Source of the DNA: Alkalibacterium pelagium
GTDB lineage: Bacteria; Bacillota; Bacilli; Lactobacillales; Carnobacteriaceae_A
Direction of reading: 5' to 3'
Assembly (NCBI RefSeq): GCF_900109325.1
Contig: NZ_FNZU01000013.1
Coordinates: 27,356-91,355, forward strand
Length of the DNA: 64,000 bases
The notes under the pieces are model-generated. The model did no database searches and was not told the origin of the DNA. It worked only from the letters and a program-made list of their open reading frames with translations. Shown in pieces: positions 17,297-26,189 of this stretch. Within the stretch, counting starts at the first letter, position 1. Each line of letters starts with the position of its first letter. The translations under genes were made by a program, and so were the position numbers.

Positions 17297-17364
17297 CGTC
17301 ACTTTTGAGATAAAAGAACAATATATATAGTAGACAGAAATATATTGTGGAGGGGTGGTAAAAA

Positions 17365-18435
17365 CTGGATACCGAATTATTTGCACAGCATCTTCTGACA
17401 GTCGCTGATTCCTACCGAACGAGTGATATACATGTCCTGCCCGAACAGAAACACTATGATATCTATTTCCGGTTGAATGGACAGATGGACAAACAGTTTT
17501 ATCTGGATAGAGAAGAAGGGGGACGACTCATATCGTTCTTTAAATACCTGTCTAATATGGATGTGGGGGAGAAAAGACGGCCTCAGAGTGGGTCGATGAC
17601 GTTTCAGCTCGAAAAGAAAGCGATTGACCTGAGGTTTTCAACGATCAGTAATTATCAGAGTCAGGAGTCTTTAGTGATCAGGCTTTTAAAGCAGAAAGAA
17701 TCGGATGTGTCAGATATCGGGACATTCTTTCAGTATGAATGGCAGCAGCTGAAAAAACTGGCCGATGCCAAATCGGGTCTCCTTCTTTTTTCAGGGCCAG
17801 TCGATTCAGGTAAAACGACTACGATGTATCATCTGGTTAAAAATAGAATAAGAGGAGAAAAACAGCAGGTAATTACAGTAGAAGATCCCGTTGAAATCGA
17901 AGAAGTCTCCTTTCTTCAGACACAGGTCAATGAGACTGCCGGCGTATCATATGAACATCTGCTGAAAAGTTCTCTCAGACATCACCCGGATGTGATCATT
18001 GTTGGAGAAATAAGGGATGAAGAAACGGCACGAATGGTCATTCGAGGCGCGCTGACTGGGCACCTGATCGTAGCATCAATCCACGCCAAGAACTGCACGG
18101 GGGTCATATCCCGGCTGATGGAACTGGGAATCAGTCGGCCATTGCTGCAGCAGACACTAATAGGCATATCTTTTCAGACTCTGCTTCCCCTTTACTGTCC
18201 ATTGTGTGAATCAAACTGTCGAACCTTCTGTACCCATTATCCCAGAGATCAGAAACGTGCCGCTTTATTTGAAGTTAGAACGGGGGAAGAACTCAAACGG
18301 TGTCTGGGGGAGTCGGGAGAACAGAAAACCCGTGAAGATGCTCAACGTTCATTTAATCATTTACTGGAAAAGGTGACTGCATATGGCTATATTTCGAAAC
18401 AGACCTGCGACCGCTACCTCATTCCTGAGCACTAG
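17365..18435 (+). CDS. comGA: Competence pilus assembly ATPase ComGA, probable CTG start
   Basis: A PilB/GspE-type secretion ATPase that powers the competence pseudopilus. The first ATG in frame (17473) would drop the conserved start. Upstream codons read D-T-E-L-F-A-Q-H-L-L then SDIHVLP, typical of ComGA N-termini, back to a TAA just before CTG 17365. That CTG lies nine bases after GGAGGGG and is the only sensible start, giving 356 residues. Walker A is GPVDSGKTTT (about 144-153); the Asp box and Walker B follow (VEDPVEIEE, DVIIVGEIRDEETA). Cysteines CPLCESNCRTFC near residue 275 may bind zinc. First gene of comGA-GG. Confidence 0.92.
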   Translation: MDTELFAQHLLTVADSYRTSDIHVLPEQKHYDIYFRLNGQMDKQFYLDREEGGRLISFFKYLSNMDVGEKRRPQSGSMTFQLEKKAIDLRFSTISNYQSQESLVIRLLKQKESDVSDIGTFFQYEWQQLKKLADAKSGLLLFSGPVDSGKTTTMYHLVKNRIRGEKQQVITVEDPVEIEEVSFLQTQVNETAGVSYEHLLKSSLRHHPDVIIVGEIRDEETARMVIRGALTGHLIVASIHAKNCTGVISRLMELGISRPLLQQTLIGISFQTLLPLYCPLCESNCRTFCTHYPRDQKRAALFEVRTGEELKRCLGESGEQKTREDAQRSFNHLLEKVTAYGYISKQTCDRYLIPEH

Positions 18436-19447
18436 AGTCCTTTACCTACAGGGTCGCTTTCTGTCACGACTTGGAAGACTTCTGGGAGAAGGGTTTTCAA
18501 TGAAAGAGGCACTGGATTTCCTGAGAACACTTGAAAAAAAGGAAGGTGCCGGATGGGCAGACAAGATCAGACAGGAAATTCTTGAAGGAGGAGAACTGTC
18601 AGCTGGAGTCAGACGATGCGGATTTCCCGAATCGGTAAGCACGCAGATTCACTTTGCTTTGTATCATGGGCACTTGCATGAATCCATAACGCATGCGGGT
18701 CAGCAGCTGATGAAACGGGCAGAACGCAAACGAAAGCTCCTTGGCATTATTCAGTACCCGCTGATGCTGACAGGCTTTATTGTAGTCATGCTGTTTATGA
18801 TGCGTTACATTCTCATCCCTCATATTGAACAGATTATTTCGTTTCAGTCTGGTGTCATGCCGTTGAGTACCCGCCTGATCGTCATGCTGGTCTACCGGAC
18901 ACCAGAAGGACTGGCACTATCGGCTTGTCTGATCACAACAACATTTCTTATTTTAAAGAAAGCGAACAGCAGGAAAAGTGAAGTCGAGAAACTGAATACA
19001 CTCACCAGATGGAGCCGTTCCACATTATTTGAGCTTTACTGGAGCCAGTATTTTGCTTACGAATGGGGCCAGCTGATCAAGGGAAGCTGCAGTCTCCTGG
19101 AAGTCATCACAATTATGAAAGGAGAGCAGAGCTCAAAGCTAGTTAAAGATATAGGAAGGAGGATCGAGGGTGAGATGCTCAAGGGTTTGTCCTTTTCTCA
19201 AGCTTTGACTCCCTATCTTTTTATGAATGAAGAACTGAAGGAAGTGATCCGTCAGGGAGAACTTTCCGGGAAACTGGGTCACGAACTGACAATGTTTGCT
19301 CACAGCTGTGAAGAGGATTTTGACCGGAAGACAGAACAGCTGATGGCTCTGATCCAGCCAATTGTTTTTGTAGGTGTCGCATTAGTTATCGTCGCGATTT
19401 ATGCCGCGCTGCTGCTGCCGACATTTACTGTTATGGATACTTTTTAA
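18383..19447 (+). CDS. comGB: Competence pilus inner-membrane protein ComGB
   Basis: A 354-residue polytopic PilC/GspF-family protein that anchors the assembly ATPase and forms the pseudopilus platform. Two GspF domains are visible (about 25-140 and 215-335), each followed by hydrophobic helices (GIIQYPLMLTGFIVVMLFMM; ALIQPIVFVGVALVIVAIYA). The motif GEGFSMKEALDFL opens the first. ATG 18383 overlaps the comGA end by 53 bp and follows GGAAAAGGTGACTGCAT, allowing translational coupling. Second gene of the comG operon. Confidence 0.93.
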   Translation: MAIFRNRPATATSFLSTRVLYLQGRFLSRLGRLLGEGFSMKEALDFLRTLEKKEGAGWADKIRQEILEGGELSAGVRRCGFPESVSTQIHFALYHGHLHESITHAGQQLMKRAERKRKLLGIIQYPLMLTGFIVVMLFMMRYILIPHIEQIISFQSGVMPLSTRLIVMLVYRTPEGLALSACLITTTFLILKKANSRKSEVEKLNTLTRWSRSTLFELYWSQYFAYEWGQLIKGSCSLLEVITIMKGEQSSKLVKDIGRRIEGEMLKGLSFSQALTPYLFMNEELKEVIRQGELSGKLGHELTMFAHSCEEDFDRKTEQLMALIQPIVFVGVALVIVAIYAALLLPTFTVMDTF

Positions 19448-19461
19448 AGGAGGAAAAATAA

Positions 19462-19788
19462 ATGATAAACAGATTACGTAGTAGCTTAAAGAAGGAAAAT
19501 GGCTTCACACTGATTGAAATGACTCTGGTCCTGCTGATCATATCAGTGCTCCTGCTGTTGTTCGTCCCTAACCTGTCCAAAAGACAAGAGTCAGCAAACG
19601 ATACTGGAACTGATGCGATCGAAACAGTCCTGCAGAGCCAGGTGGATTTGTATAAAATAGAAGAAAAGAAGAATCCTGAAGATTTCGATGTAATGAAAAA
19701 TGAAAAGTATCTGACACCCAATCAGGCAGATCGGGCCAATAAAGAATTTCAGTTGAATGGCGGCATTGTGACGAAAAAAGCCAAGTGA
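19462..19788 (+). CDS. comGC: Major competence pseudopilin ComGC
   Basis: A 108-residue type IV prepilin, the main pseudopilus subunit. The prepilin peptidase (ComC) site is NG-FTLIEM, with cleavage after Gly14 and methylation of the new N-terminal Phe expected. Glu at +5 and the hydrophobic helix (LVLLIISVLLLLFVPNL) are intact. The soluble part contains the ComGC-like GTDAIETVLQSQVDLYKIE. AAAGGAGGAAAAATAA gives a strong SD, the best in the operon, fitting the higher dose of this subunit. comC is not in the window. Confidence 0.94.
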   Translation: MINRLRSSLKKENGFTLIEMTLVLLIISVLLLLFVPNLSKRQESANDTGTDAIETVLQSQVDLYKIEEKKNPEDFDVMKNEKYLTPNQADRANKEFQLNGGIVTKKAK

Positions 19789-19798
19789 CAGGTGAATC

Positions 19799-20245
19799 AT
19801 GATCAGCTCAATGACTAGGGATGAAGGCATGACTATCATCGAAACACTACTGGTGCTCGCTGTTCTTTCCATTATCATCTCAATACCTGCTGTTCAGTTC
19901 AGTCGACTCAAAGAAAGATCTGAAACAGCACTGTTCTTTGAAACCTTTCAGTCGAGTGTTACCCTCATGCAGAACTATGCAATACTTAATGATAAATGGA
20001 CAGTCATCGAATTCAGGCGTCCACTGAATGATATTTCATTCAGAGTAGCGAGTGAACGGGGGCATCCTATCGAACACAAACTGCCATTGCCTGATCATAT
20101 TTCATTGTTAAATGACTTGACTGAATTCAGGTTTTCAAGAGGGACGGGACATATAAGCGGACATGAGGTCATCAGGTTCCGCACACCGGAAGGAATTGTA
20201 GAGTTTGCCTTCCAGCTGGGAAGTGGCAGATATGAAATCAGGTAA
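19799..20245 (+). CDS. comGD: Competence minor pseudopilin ComGD
   Basis: A 148-residue prepilin-like protein. The N-terminal signature is EG-MTIIETLLVLAVLSIIIS with processing after Gly; Met at +1 is less usual than Phe. A C-terminal beta-rich part follows (VIEFRRPLNDISFRVASE). It lies ten bases after comGC and overlaps comGE. A second in-frame ATG lies four codons in; ATG 19799 is kept because AGGTG sits before it. Minor pseudopilins prime assembly of the comG pilus. Confidence 0.88.
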   Translation: MISSMTRDEGMTIIETLLVLAVLSIIISIPAVQFSRLKERSETALFFETFQSSVTLMQNYAILNDKWTVIEFRRPLNDISFRVASERGHPIEHKLPLPDHISLLNDLTEFRFSRGTGHISGHEVIRFRTPEGIVEFAFQLGSGRYEIR

Positions 20246-20558
20246 ATGGAAAAAAAGTGGGGGGTTCATTCTTTTAGAAGCCCTGATCAGTTTAAGCCTG
20301 GTTACGCTTGCCGTCTGCAGCATGCTTCCGTTTCTTGTCGATACTTTCGTGATCAGAGAAGAAGCAAAACTAAATGTGGAAACCAGTCGATTTCTTTACG
20401 AAACAGCCCAGTTCTGGGATAGAACAGACCAGTCGGTTGCGATGATGGTGGACGGCAAGCTGGTCGTGATTGTTGAAGGAGACAACGGAATCACAGTCAA
20501 AGGAGAGAAAATCAGTGATCAGATGGTGGAAATATTGTCAGTCCAGTGGAAAAAATGA
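20232..20558 (+). CDS. comGE: Competence minor pseudopilin ComGE
   Basis: A 108-residue protein. A short basic leader MKSGKWKKSGG is followed by FILLEALISLSLVTLAVCSM, a prepilin-type cleavage site and helix. The frame is open to 20205, but ATG 20232 gives the normal short basic leader and has GGGAAGTGG before it. It overlaps comGD by 14 bp and comGF by 44 bp. Sequence outside the helix is poorly conserved in this family, so identity rests on the helix plus position. Confidence 0.82.
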   Translation: MKSGKWKKSGGFILLEALISLSLVTLAVCSMLPFLVDTFVIREEAKLNVETSRFLYETAQFWDRTDQSVAMMVDGKLVVIVEGDNGITVKGEKISDQMVEILSVQWKK

Positions 20559-20994
20559 TCAGGGACTGACTTTGATCGAATGCCTTATTTCTATACAGGT
20601 CATCAGCTCCATGGTCCTGCTTTTTTCTTTCGCTCTCAGCCAGTTTGCAGCGCTTGAAAGACAGGTAAACGATGACAGACAGATAGAGTGGCACCTCTTT
20701 TTGAACTATCTTGAACAGGATTTGAGAGACAAGGTGGTCACGGATGTGAAGGGAGAGACCATTACTTTCAAGAAGGTGGTGGATGGTGTAGTGCTTGATG
20801 AGCCGATGACCTACAACCGCTATAAAAATCTATATAGAAGAAGTGTACGGGGACTGGGGCATCACCCTGTCCTCATGAAAGTCAGTCAGCTGTCAGTCGA
20901 AAAGAAAAGTGACCAGCTGATCCTAAAGGTCACTTTCGACAACCAGGAATCATACAAAGGAATGTTGAAGGTGGTGGACCATGTTCCGGAGTAA
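20515..20994 (+). CDS. comGF: Competence pseudopilin-like ComGF, GTG start
   Basis: A 159-residue protein with QG-LTLIECLISIQVISSMVLLF near the N-terminus, the ComGF-type helix, and the ComGF C-terminal region (MTYNRYKNLYRRSVRGLGHHPVL). The frame opens further up at a TTG (20470) without an SD. GTG 20515 lies nine bases after AAAGGAG and gives a short leader, so it is preferred. It overlaps comGE by 44 bp and comGG by 14 bp. Confidence 0.85.
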   Translation: MIRWWKYCQSSGKNDQGLTLIECLISIQVISSMVLLFSFALSQFAALERQVNDDRQIEWHLFLNYLEQDLRDKVVTDVKGETITFKKVVDGVVLDEPMTYNRYKNLYRRSVRGLGHHPVLMKVSQLSVEKKSDQLILKVTFDNQESYKGMLKVVDHVPE

Positions 20995-21445
20995 GCACCT
21001 TTCAGGATCTATAAGAGATGACGGGGGGAGCGGTCTGCTGTCTGCACTCATCATGCTCATGTTTACATCATTTCTGATGCTGTCATGTATCACTGTCCTC
21101 AAGCATCAGATGATGCAGTACAGGCAGACGACTCTCAGTTATGAAGCCAGAACAATGATTGAAATGACAGAAGTTATTTTGAAAGATGATTATGAGGTTG
21201 GTCAATATTATCCCAGTGAAGTAAAATTCACAACAGGCCGCACAAAAGTAAGCAAGGTGAGTGATACACGATTTCTTATCAAAGCTGAACTGAACAATCA
21301 GTATACTAGTCAGAAAACAGTTGATCTGGTATTGAAGCCTGTTGAACCGAATAAGGCCCGAGAAGAAGACGAGCAGATTACTCATGAATCGTTCAGTGAC
21401 GAGGCCCAGCCAATATCAGAAGAGCAGGATATAAAAAACCAGTAG
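20981..21445 (+). CDS. comGG: Competence minor pseudopilin ComGG
   Basis: A 154-residue protein, last of the comG operon. The N-terminal GGSG-LLSALIMLMFTSFLMLSCI is a divergent prepilin helix lacking the usual Glu at +5, as is common for ComGG. The central QTTLSYEARTMIEMTEVIL is typical of ComGG. The C-terminal 35 residues are very acidic (EEDEQITHESFSDEAQPISEEQD) and look like a lineage-specific tail. It overlaps comGF by 14 bp and is followed by a probable terminator at 21483. Confidence 0.82.
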   Translation: MFRSKHLSGSIRDDGGSGLLSALIMLMFTSFLMLSCITVLKHQMMQYRQTTLSYEARTMIEMTEVILKDDYEVGQYYPSEVKFTTGRTKVSKVSDTRFLIKAELNNQYTSQKTVDLVLKPVEPNKAREEDEQITHESFSDEAQPISEEQDIKNQ

Positions 21446-21482
21446 AGTAAATGAACAAGGATACTCCAGCATAAAATCGATT

Positions 21483-21528
21483 TGAGCATCAGTGGGCCGG
21501 ACTGAACAGAGCCTGCTGATGCTTTTAT
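21483..21528 (+). terminator. Probable terminator of the comG operon
   Basis: Stem AGCATCAG/CTGATGCT around a 23-nt loop, then TTTT, 40 bases after the comGG stop. Confidence 0.65.
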
Positions 21529-21664
21529 CCGTTTACAGGCCTATACCTATATGCCGGGAACCAGATCTGATGGCGACCCATTCATTTCTTTTTCAATTCA
21601 GCTTTGCTATAATAAAACAGATGAACGAAGAGCTGTACGATAAACTTTAGAATAGGGTGTTGAA

Positions 21665-22726
21665 ATGTCACGAGTAAAAGCCATTCAAACAGAACTGAAG
21701 AAACAGGAACTTGATGCACTGCTGGTTACGAGTCCGTTTAACCTCCGTTATGTCTCCAACTTTACCGGATCAACTGGACTGGGTGTCATCACTCACGATA
21801 AAGCCTACTTTGTCACCGACTTCCGCTATACTGAACAGGCTGCTGAGCAGGCAGAAGGGTACGAAATCATCCAGAACACTGGACCAATTTTTGATGAAGT
21901 CAAAGCACTAGTTGAAAAAGAATCGATTGCTAACCTTGGATTCGAAACAAACTTCATGACATTTTCGAATTACGAGCTGCTTGATTCACTTGTAAAATGC
22001 AAACTCACTCCTGTAAGCGGGCTTATCGAGTCCTTAAGAGAAATCAAGGAAGAAAACGAAATTGAAACAATACAGGAAGCAATTAAAATAACTGAATATG
22101 CCTTCGAAGAAATCCTTCATTTCATTAAACCAGGTGTAACAGAAATTGAAGTAGCCAATAAACTGGATTTTCTGATGAGAGAAAAAGGAGCCAGCGGTGT
22201 ATCGTTTGATACGATCGTTGCCAGCGGAAAGCGTTCTGCTATGCCTCACGGAGTAGCAAGCAGCAAGTCTATCGAGCAGGGAGACATGATTACGATCGAT
22301 TTCGGCTGCTACTATAATGGATACGTATCAGATATGACCCGTACATTTGCCTTAGGTGACCCTGGAGAAGAGCTGAAGAAGATTCATCAGATCGTACTCG
22401 ATGCCAATCTGAAAGTAACAGAGCAGATCAAGGCTGGAATCACAGGTAAGGATCTGGATGCAGTAGCCAGAGATTATATTACAGAAAAAGGGTACGGTAA
22501 AGCTTTCGGTCATTCAACTGGCCATGGCATCGGACTTGAAGTGCACGAAGGACCTGGAATCAATTTCAAGAACGAAAATGAACTGGTCAGCGGAAATGTC
22601 ATCACAAACGAACCTGGGATCTATATTCCTGGACTTGGCGGCGTCAGAATCGAAGATGATCTGGTCGTCACTGATAGTGGCAGCAGAAACCTTATGACCG
22701 TATCAAAAGAACTGATTCAGCTTTAA
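21665..22726 (+). CDS. pepP: Xaa-Pro aminopeptidase, M24B (YqhT/PepP type)
   Basis: A 353-residue metallopeptidase paralogous to pepQ at 4.8 kb. The creatinase N-terminal domain (about 1-125, LLVTSPFNLRYVSNFTGSTG) is followed by the pita-bread catalytic domain. Metal ligands lie in TIDFGCYYNGYVSDMTRT, GHSTGHGIGLEVHE, TNEPGIYI and RIEDDLVV. It should release an N-terminal residue preceding proline. It lies directly before efp, the position of yqhT in Bacillus, which supports the PepP/YqhT identity. A weak SD GGGTGTTGAA precedes ATG 21665. Confidence 0.9.
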   Translation: MSRVKAIQTELKKQELDALLVTSPFNLRYVSNFTGSTGLGVITHDKAYFVTDFRYTEQAAEQAEGYEIIQNTGPIFDEVKALVEKESIANLGFETNFMTFSNYELLDSLVKCKLTPVSGLIESLREIKEENEIETIQEAIKITEYAFEEILHFIKPGVTEIEVANKLDFLMREKGASGVSFDTIVASGKRSAMPHGVASSKSIEQGDMITIDFGCYYNGYVSDMTRTFALGDPGEELKKIHQIVLDANLKVTEQIKAGITGKDLDAVARDYITEKGYGKAFGHSTGHGIGLEVHEGPGINFKNENELVSGNVITNEPGIYIPGLGGVRIEDDLVVTDSGSRNLMTVSKELIQL

Positions 22727-22847
22727 GGAAAGCCTTGTGAATAGTAGTGATTTCAAATAGGTTTTCGCTTTAAATCATGTTACAATAAAGAGAGAATTAA
22801 AATACGTTTTGTTTATGCCGTATTTTAAATTAGGAGGAAAACAGGTA

Positions 22848-23405
22848 ATGATTTCAACAAGTGAATTTAAAACAGGTCTGACGATCGAATATGATGGAAG
22901 CATCTGGAGAATCATGGACTTTCAGCACGTAAAACCAGGAAAAGGTGCGGCATTTGTCCGTTCTAAACTTAAAAACCTGAGAACCGGTGCGATCCAGGAT
23001 AAAACTTTCCGTGCAGGTGAAAAAATGGAAACCGCTCATATCGAAACGAAAGGCATGCAGTACCTTTATGAGAATGGTGGAAACCACGTATTTATGGATA
23101 CTCAAACATATGAACAACTTGAAATTCCTGGCGAGCGTATTGAAGATGAACTGAAATTCATGAAAGAAAATATGGAAGTCGAAATCATGATGTACGGACA
23201 TGAAGTCCTTGGTGTCGATCTTCCCAAAAAAGTCGAGCTGAAAGTAGTAGAAACAGAGCCTGGAATCAGAGGCGACACAACAGGCGGAGGATCCAAGTCT
23301 GCAACACTTGAGACTGGGGCAGTTGTAACTGTGCCTTTATTCGTCAATGTCGATGACATGCTGGTCATCAACACATCTGAAGGCAGCTACGTTTCGCGAG
23401 CTTAA
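22848..23405 (+). CDS. efp: Translation elongation factor P
   Basis: A 185-residue ribosome-bound factor that rescues stalling at polyproline. The KOW-like N-terminal domain begins [17 protein letters not shown]. The modified loop [11 protein letters not shown] carries Lys32, the site modified in other bacteria. Two OB-like domains follow, ending with the signature [24 protein letters not shown]. The frame is open to 22809, but ATG 22848 follows AGGAGGAAAACAGGTA and matches the universal start. It begins the efp-yqhY-nusB cluster. Confidence 0.97.
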   Translation: MISTSEFKTGLTIEYDGSIWRIMDFQHVKPGKGAAFVRSKLKNLRTGAIQDKTFRAGEKMETAHIETKGMQYLYENGGNHVFMDTQTYEQLEIPGERIEDELKFMKENMEVEIMMYGHEVLGVDLPKKVELKVVETEPGIRGDTTGGGSKSATLETGAVVTVPLFVNVDDMLVINTSEGSYVSRA

Positions 23406-23439
23406 TCATGAGATCGATTCAGTAAAAGGAGGAAGAGTG

Positions 23440-23856
23440 ATGGGTGAAAGAATAGTCGATACAAATAGAACAAATCTACTAGGTGAAATCGAAGTGGCTC
23501 CTGAAGTGCTGGAAGTCATTGCCGGTATTGCTGCCAATGAAGTGGATGGCGTCTATGCCATGCAAGGCCGCTTCTCTAAAAAAATGAAAAATGTTTTCGG
23601 CAAAGCCAATCATAAAAAAGGTGTTCATTTGAATACAGATGAAGACGGGCTGAAAGTAGACATATATTGCTACTTCAAATTTGGCGTGAATGTGCCTGTC
23701 GTAGCTCAGACCATTCAACAGCGTGTACGCGAACAAGTGCTGCATATGACCGATATTTCACTTGCCGAAGTAAATATTCATATTGCAGATATTGTACCTG
23801 AAAAAACTACAATCCAGGAATTGTTCGATCTGGATACGGAAGAAGATGAAAAATAG
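23440..23856 (+). CDS. yqhY: Asp23/Gls24 family envelope stress protein (YqhY)
   Basis: A 138-residue protein of the Asp23/DUF322 family with the classic IEVAPEVLEVIAGIAANEVDGV (about 15-36) and LKVDIYCYFKFGVNVPVVAQTIQQRV. In Bacillus yqhY sits between accC and nusB and affects acetyl-CoA carboxylase; here accBC are missing but the yqhY-nusB pair is kept. AAAGGAGGAAGAGTG precedes ATG 23440. Its TAG stop overlaps the GTG start of nusB by one base, implying translational coupling. Confidence 0.9.
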   Translation: MGERIVDTNRTNLLGEIEVAPEVLEVIAGIAANEVDGVYAMQGRFSKKMKNVFGKANHKKGVHLNTDEDGLKVDIYCYFKFGVNVPVVAQTIQQRVREQVLHMTDISLAEVNIHIADIVPEKTTIQELFDLDTEEDEK

Positions 23857-24341
23857 TGACTACTGTAAGGCGTGTGATAAGGGAAAAAGCCTTTCAGTCT
23901 CTTTTCCAGTTATCCACACATGATGAACTGACTGCTGACCAGGCCATTCGACTGGCATTGGAAAGTACCTTGTCTTTTGATGAGGGACGAACGATCGAAG
24001 AGGCGATGAAAGATGCGTTGCCTGAGGAAAAGAATACTCAGCAGATCGTGACGGATGCATTGCACTATCTCAGACGACTCGTTGTCGGTACAAGAGATAA
24101 CAAAGAAGTGATCGATGAGACAATCACGAGACATCTGAAAAACTGGTCTTTGAATCGTCTTGAACGTACAAACAGGCTGCTGCTTGAGCTGGCTGCATAT
24201 GAACTGCTTTTTGAAGCAGAAACAGATAAACGGATCGTGATGAACGAAGCGATCGAGCTGGCTAAGACATTCAATGATGAAAAGGCAAGTAAATTCATAA
24301 ACGGTGTGCTGCAGAGCATAGTAGATGAGAATAAAGTTTGA
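23856..24341 (+). CDS. nusB: Transcription antitermination factor NusB
   Basis: A 161-residue RNA-binding protein, helical throughout, with REKAFQSLFQL at the start and the NusB C-terminal signature NRLERTNRLLLELAAYELLF then VMNEAIELAKTFNDEKASKFINGVL. It acts with NusE (S10) on boxA of rRNA leaders. GTG start overlaps the yqhY stop (TAGTG). It is slightly longer than Bacillus NusB (131) because of a helix insertion at about 25-75, as in other Lactobacillales. Confidence 0.93.
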   Translation: MTTVRRVIREKAFQSLFQLSTHDELTADQAIRLALESTLSFDEGRTIEEAMKDALPEEKNTQQIVTDALHYLRRLVVGTRDNKEVIDETITRHLKNWSLNRLERTNRLLLELAAYELLFEAETDKRIVMNEAIELAKTFNDEKASKFINGVLQSIVDENKV

Positions 24342-24417
24342 GCACTTTTTTCTGTCAGGTATCCGGCAGTTCCGGATAATAAGAAATGAAATGTGACGCA
24401 GACAGCAAGAGAGGGCG

Positions 24418-24451
24418 GGAAAATAGAGTGTAGACCACATTCTATTTTTTT
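24418..24451 (+). terminator. Probable terminator after nusB
   Basis: AAATAGAGTG and CACATTCTATTT form a stem with one bulge and a TAGAC loop, followed by T7, about 80 bases past nusB. Confidence 0.65.
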
Positions 24452-24498
24452 GCTCTTTTTATTTTCATCCAGCATCAGAATTTAGAAAGGAGTTTGCT

Positions 24499-25866
24499 AT
24501 GAGTGAAGACTACCTTACTGTCTCTCAGCTGACGACGTATGTAAAAAGAAAGTTTGACTACGATCCTTATCTTGAACGTGTTTTTGTCAAAGGAGAGATT
24601 TCGAATTACAATCCTCACCGTAGAAATTCTCATCAGTATTTCAGTATTAAAGATAAAGATGCCAAGCTTTCCGTAGTTCTGTTTCAGCGGGAAGGCAGGA
24701 AACTGAATGTCGAGCTGGAAGAGGGCATGAGCGTGATGGCTGTAGGTCGCCTGTCTGTCTATGAAAAGAACGGGACTTACCAGCTTTATATAGAACACAT
24801 TGAACCTGAAGGACTCGGACAGCTCTATGCAGCATACGAAAAGACTAAAAAGAAACTGACAGAAGAAGGCTGGTTCGATGCCTCGCGCAAACAGCCTCTG
24901 ATCCGTTTTCCCAAGAGAATTGCAGTGGTCACCAGTCCGAGCGGGGCAGTGATCAGAGATATTCAGACCACTATAGAGAGACGGTTTCCTATTGTTGAAC
25001 TCACTCTCTACCCTACTCTAGTTCAGGGAGATAAAGCTGCCGATTCAATTGTAAAAAGCATTAAGAAGGCGGACAAGTCAGGTGATTTCGATACAATCAT
25101 TGTCGCCCGTGGAGGCGGATCGTTTGAGGATCTGTTTCCTTTTAATGAAGAAAAAGTGGCACTGGCAATTGCTCATGCCAAGACACCGGTCATATCGTCA
25201 GTTGGACATGAAACAGATACGACCCTTGCAGATCTTGCCGCAGATGTCAGAGCTGCGACGCCTACAGCAGCAGCTGAACTGGCAGTACCTGTGCTAACGG
25301 AAGAAATAGGTAAGATCGATCTGACAAGACAAAGACTTGTTCAGGCGATGCAGACACTTATTCGACAGGAAAAAGAACGCGTGAAACGAATGGAGCAGTC
25401 GTATATATTCAGGCAGCCCGAGCGGTTGTATGATGGATACAGCCAGAATCTTGACCAGCTCACGGATAAGCTGATCAGAAGCACGGATCAGAGAATCCAG
25501 TCAGCACGTCAGAAGAGGGATATGCTGAATCAACAAGTGCGTTCCTACAATCCTATGTCCCGAATCAGGCAGGCCAAAATTGATAATGAGAGACTGAAAA
25601 AACAGCTGTTTACAGTATCAAGGCAGGCTGTCGAAAACAAGTCAAGACAGGTGGATCATCTTATTCAGTCGCTGGATCTTCTTTCCCCATTGAATATTCT
25701 CGGTAGAGGATTCGCAGTCGCCAGACAAAATCAGACCATTATCAAGTCTACGGAACAACTTAATATAAATGATACACTTGACGTCACCATTTCAGATGGA
25801 ACAGTTAAAGCGAATATAACAGAGATCAGCAAAGATACTCTTATAAATAAAAGCAGCGAGGAGTAG
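24499..25866 (+). CDS. xseA: Exodeoxyribonuclease VII large subunit
   Basis: A 455-residue catalytic subunit of ExoVII, which degrades single-stranded DNA. The N-terminal OB fold (about 1-105, YLTVSQLTTYVKRKFDYDP, VFVKGEISNY) is followed by the catalytic domain with IAVVTSPSGAVIRDI, IIVARGGGSFEDLFPFN and VISSVGHETDTTLADLAADVRAATPTAAA. A long coiled coil follows (about 265-395), where XseB subunits dock, then a C-terminal domain with LNILGRGFAV. AGAAAGGAGTTTGCT precedes ATG 24499. The folD gene that often lies upstream in Bacillus is absent. Confidence 0.96.
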   Translation: MSEDYLTVSQLTTYVKRKFDYDPYLERVFVKGEISNYNPHRRNSHQYFSIKDKDAKLSVVLFQREGRKLNVELEEGMSVMAVGRLSVYEKNGTYQLYIEHIEPEGLGQLYAAYEKTKKKLTEEGWFDASRKQPLIRFPKRIAVVTSPSGAVIRDIQTTIERRFPIVELTLYPTLVQGDKAADSIVKSIKKADKSGDFDTIIVARGGGSFEDLFPFNEEKVALAIAHAKTPVISSVGHETDTTLADLAADVRAATPTAAAELAVPVLTEEIGKIDLTRQRLVQAMQTLIRQEKERVKRMEQSYIFRQPERLYDGYSQNLDQLTDKLIRSTDQRIQSARQKRDMLNQQVRSYNPMSRIRQAKIDNERLKKQLFTVSRQAVENKSRQVDHLIQSLDLLSPLNILGRGFAVARQNQTIIKSTEQLNINDTLDVTISDGTVKANITEISKDTLINKSSEE

Positions 25867-25871
25867 AAGCA

Positions 25872-26087
25872 GTGGATAAAGAAAAAACGTTTGATGAAGC
25901 AATGAAAGATCTTGAAGGCATTGTGCAGAAGCTGGAGCAGGGGGATGTCCCACTTGAAGAAGCGCTCGATCAGTTTCAGGAGGGGATCAGCTTGAGCCGA
26001 TACTGCAAACGGATCATTGAGGATGCAGAAAAAACAGTCACACGTATGGTCAATGAAGACAACAGTGAAGAGGCTGCTGATAACTAG
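25872..26087 (+). CDS. xseB: Exodeoxyribonuclease VII small subunit
   Basis: A 71-residue protein forming two helices, with TFDEAMKDLEGIVQKLEQGD and PLEEALDQFQEGISLSRYC, the XseB family pattern. It binds the coiled coil of XseA. GTG start at 25872, five bases after the xseA stop, with GAGGAGTAGAAGCA upstream inside xseA. The acidic C-terminus is typical. Confidence 0.93.
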   Translation: MDKEKTFDEAMKDLEGIVQKLEQGDVPLEEALDQFQEGISLSRYCKRIIEDAEKTVTRMVNEDNSEEAADN

Positions 26088-26189
26088 CAGTCAGACTGGG
26101 ATACCAGATGATATAAACCCAGCATAGTTATGAGTAAACGACATGATGAGTCGTGATTTGTCGATCACAAAAGATTAAAGGAGTATCTA

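Noticed and set aside
22854..24440. Several minus-strand frames opposite efp, yqhY and nusB
   Set aside because: No Shine-Dalgarno, no domains; all opposite well-identified genes.
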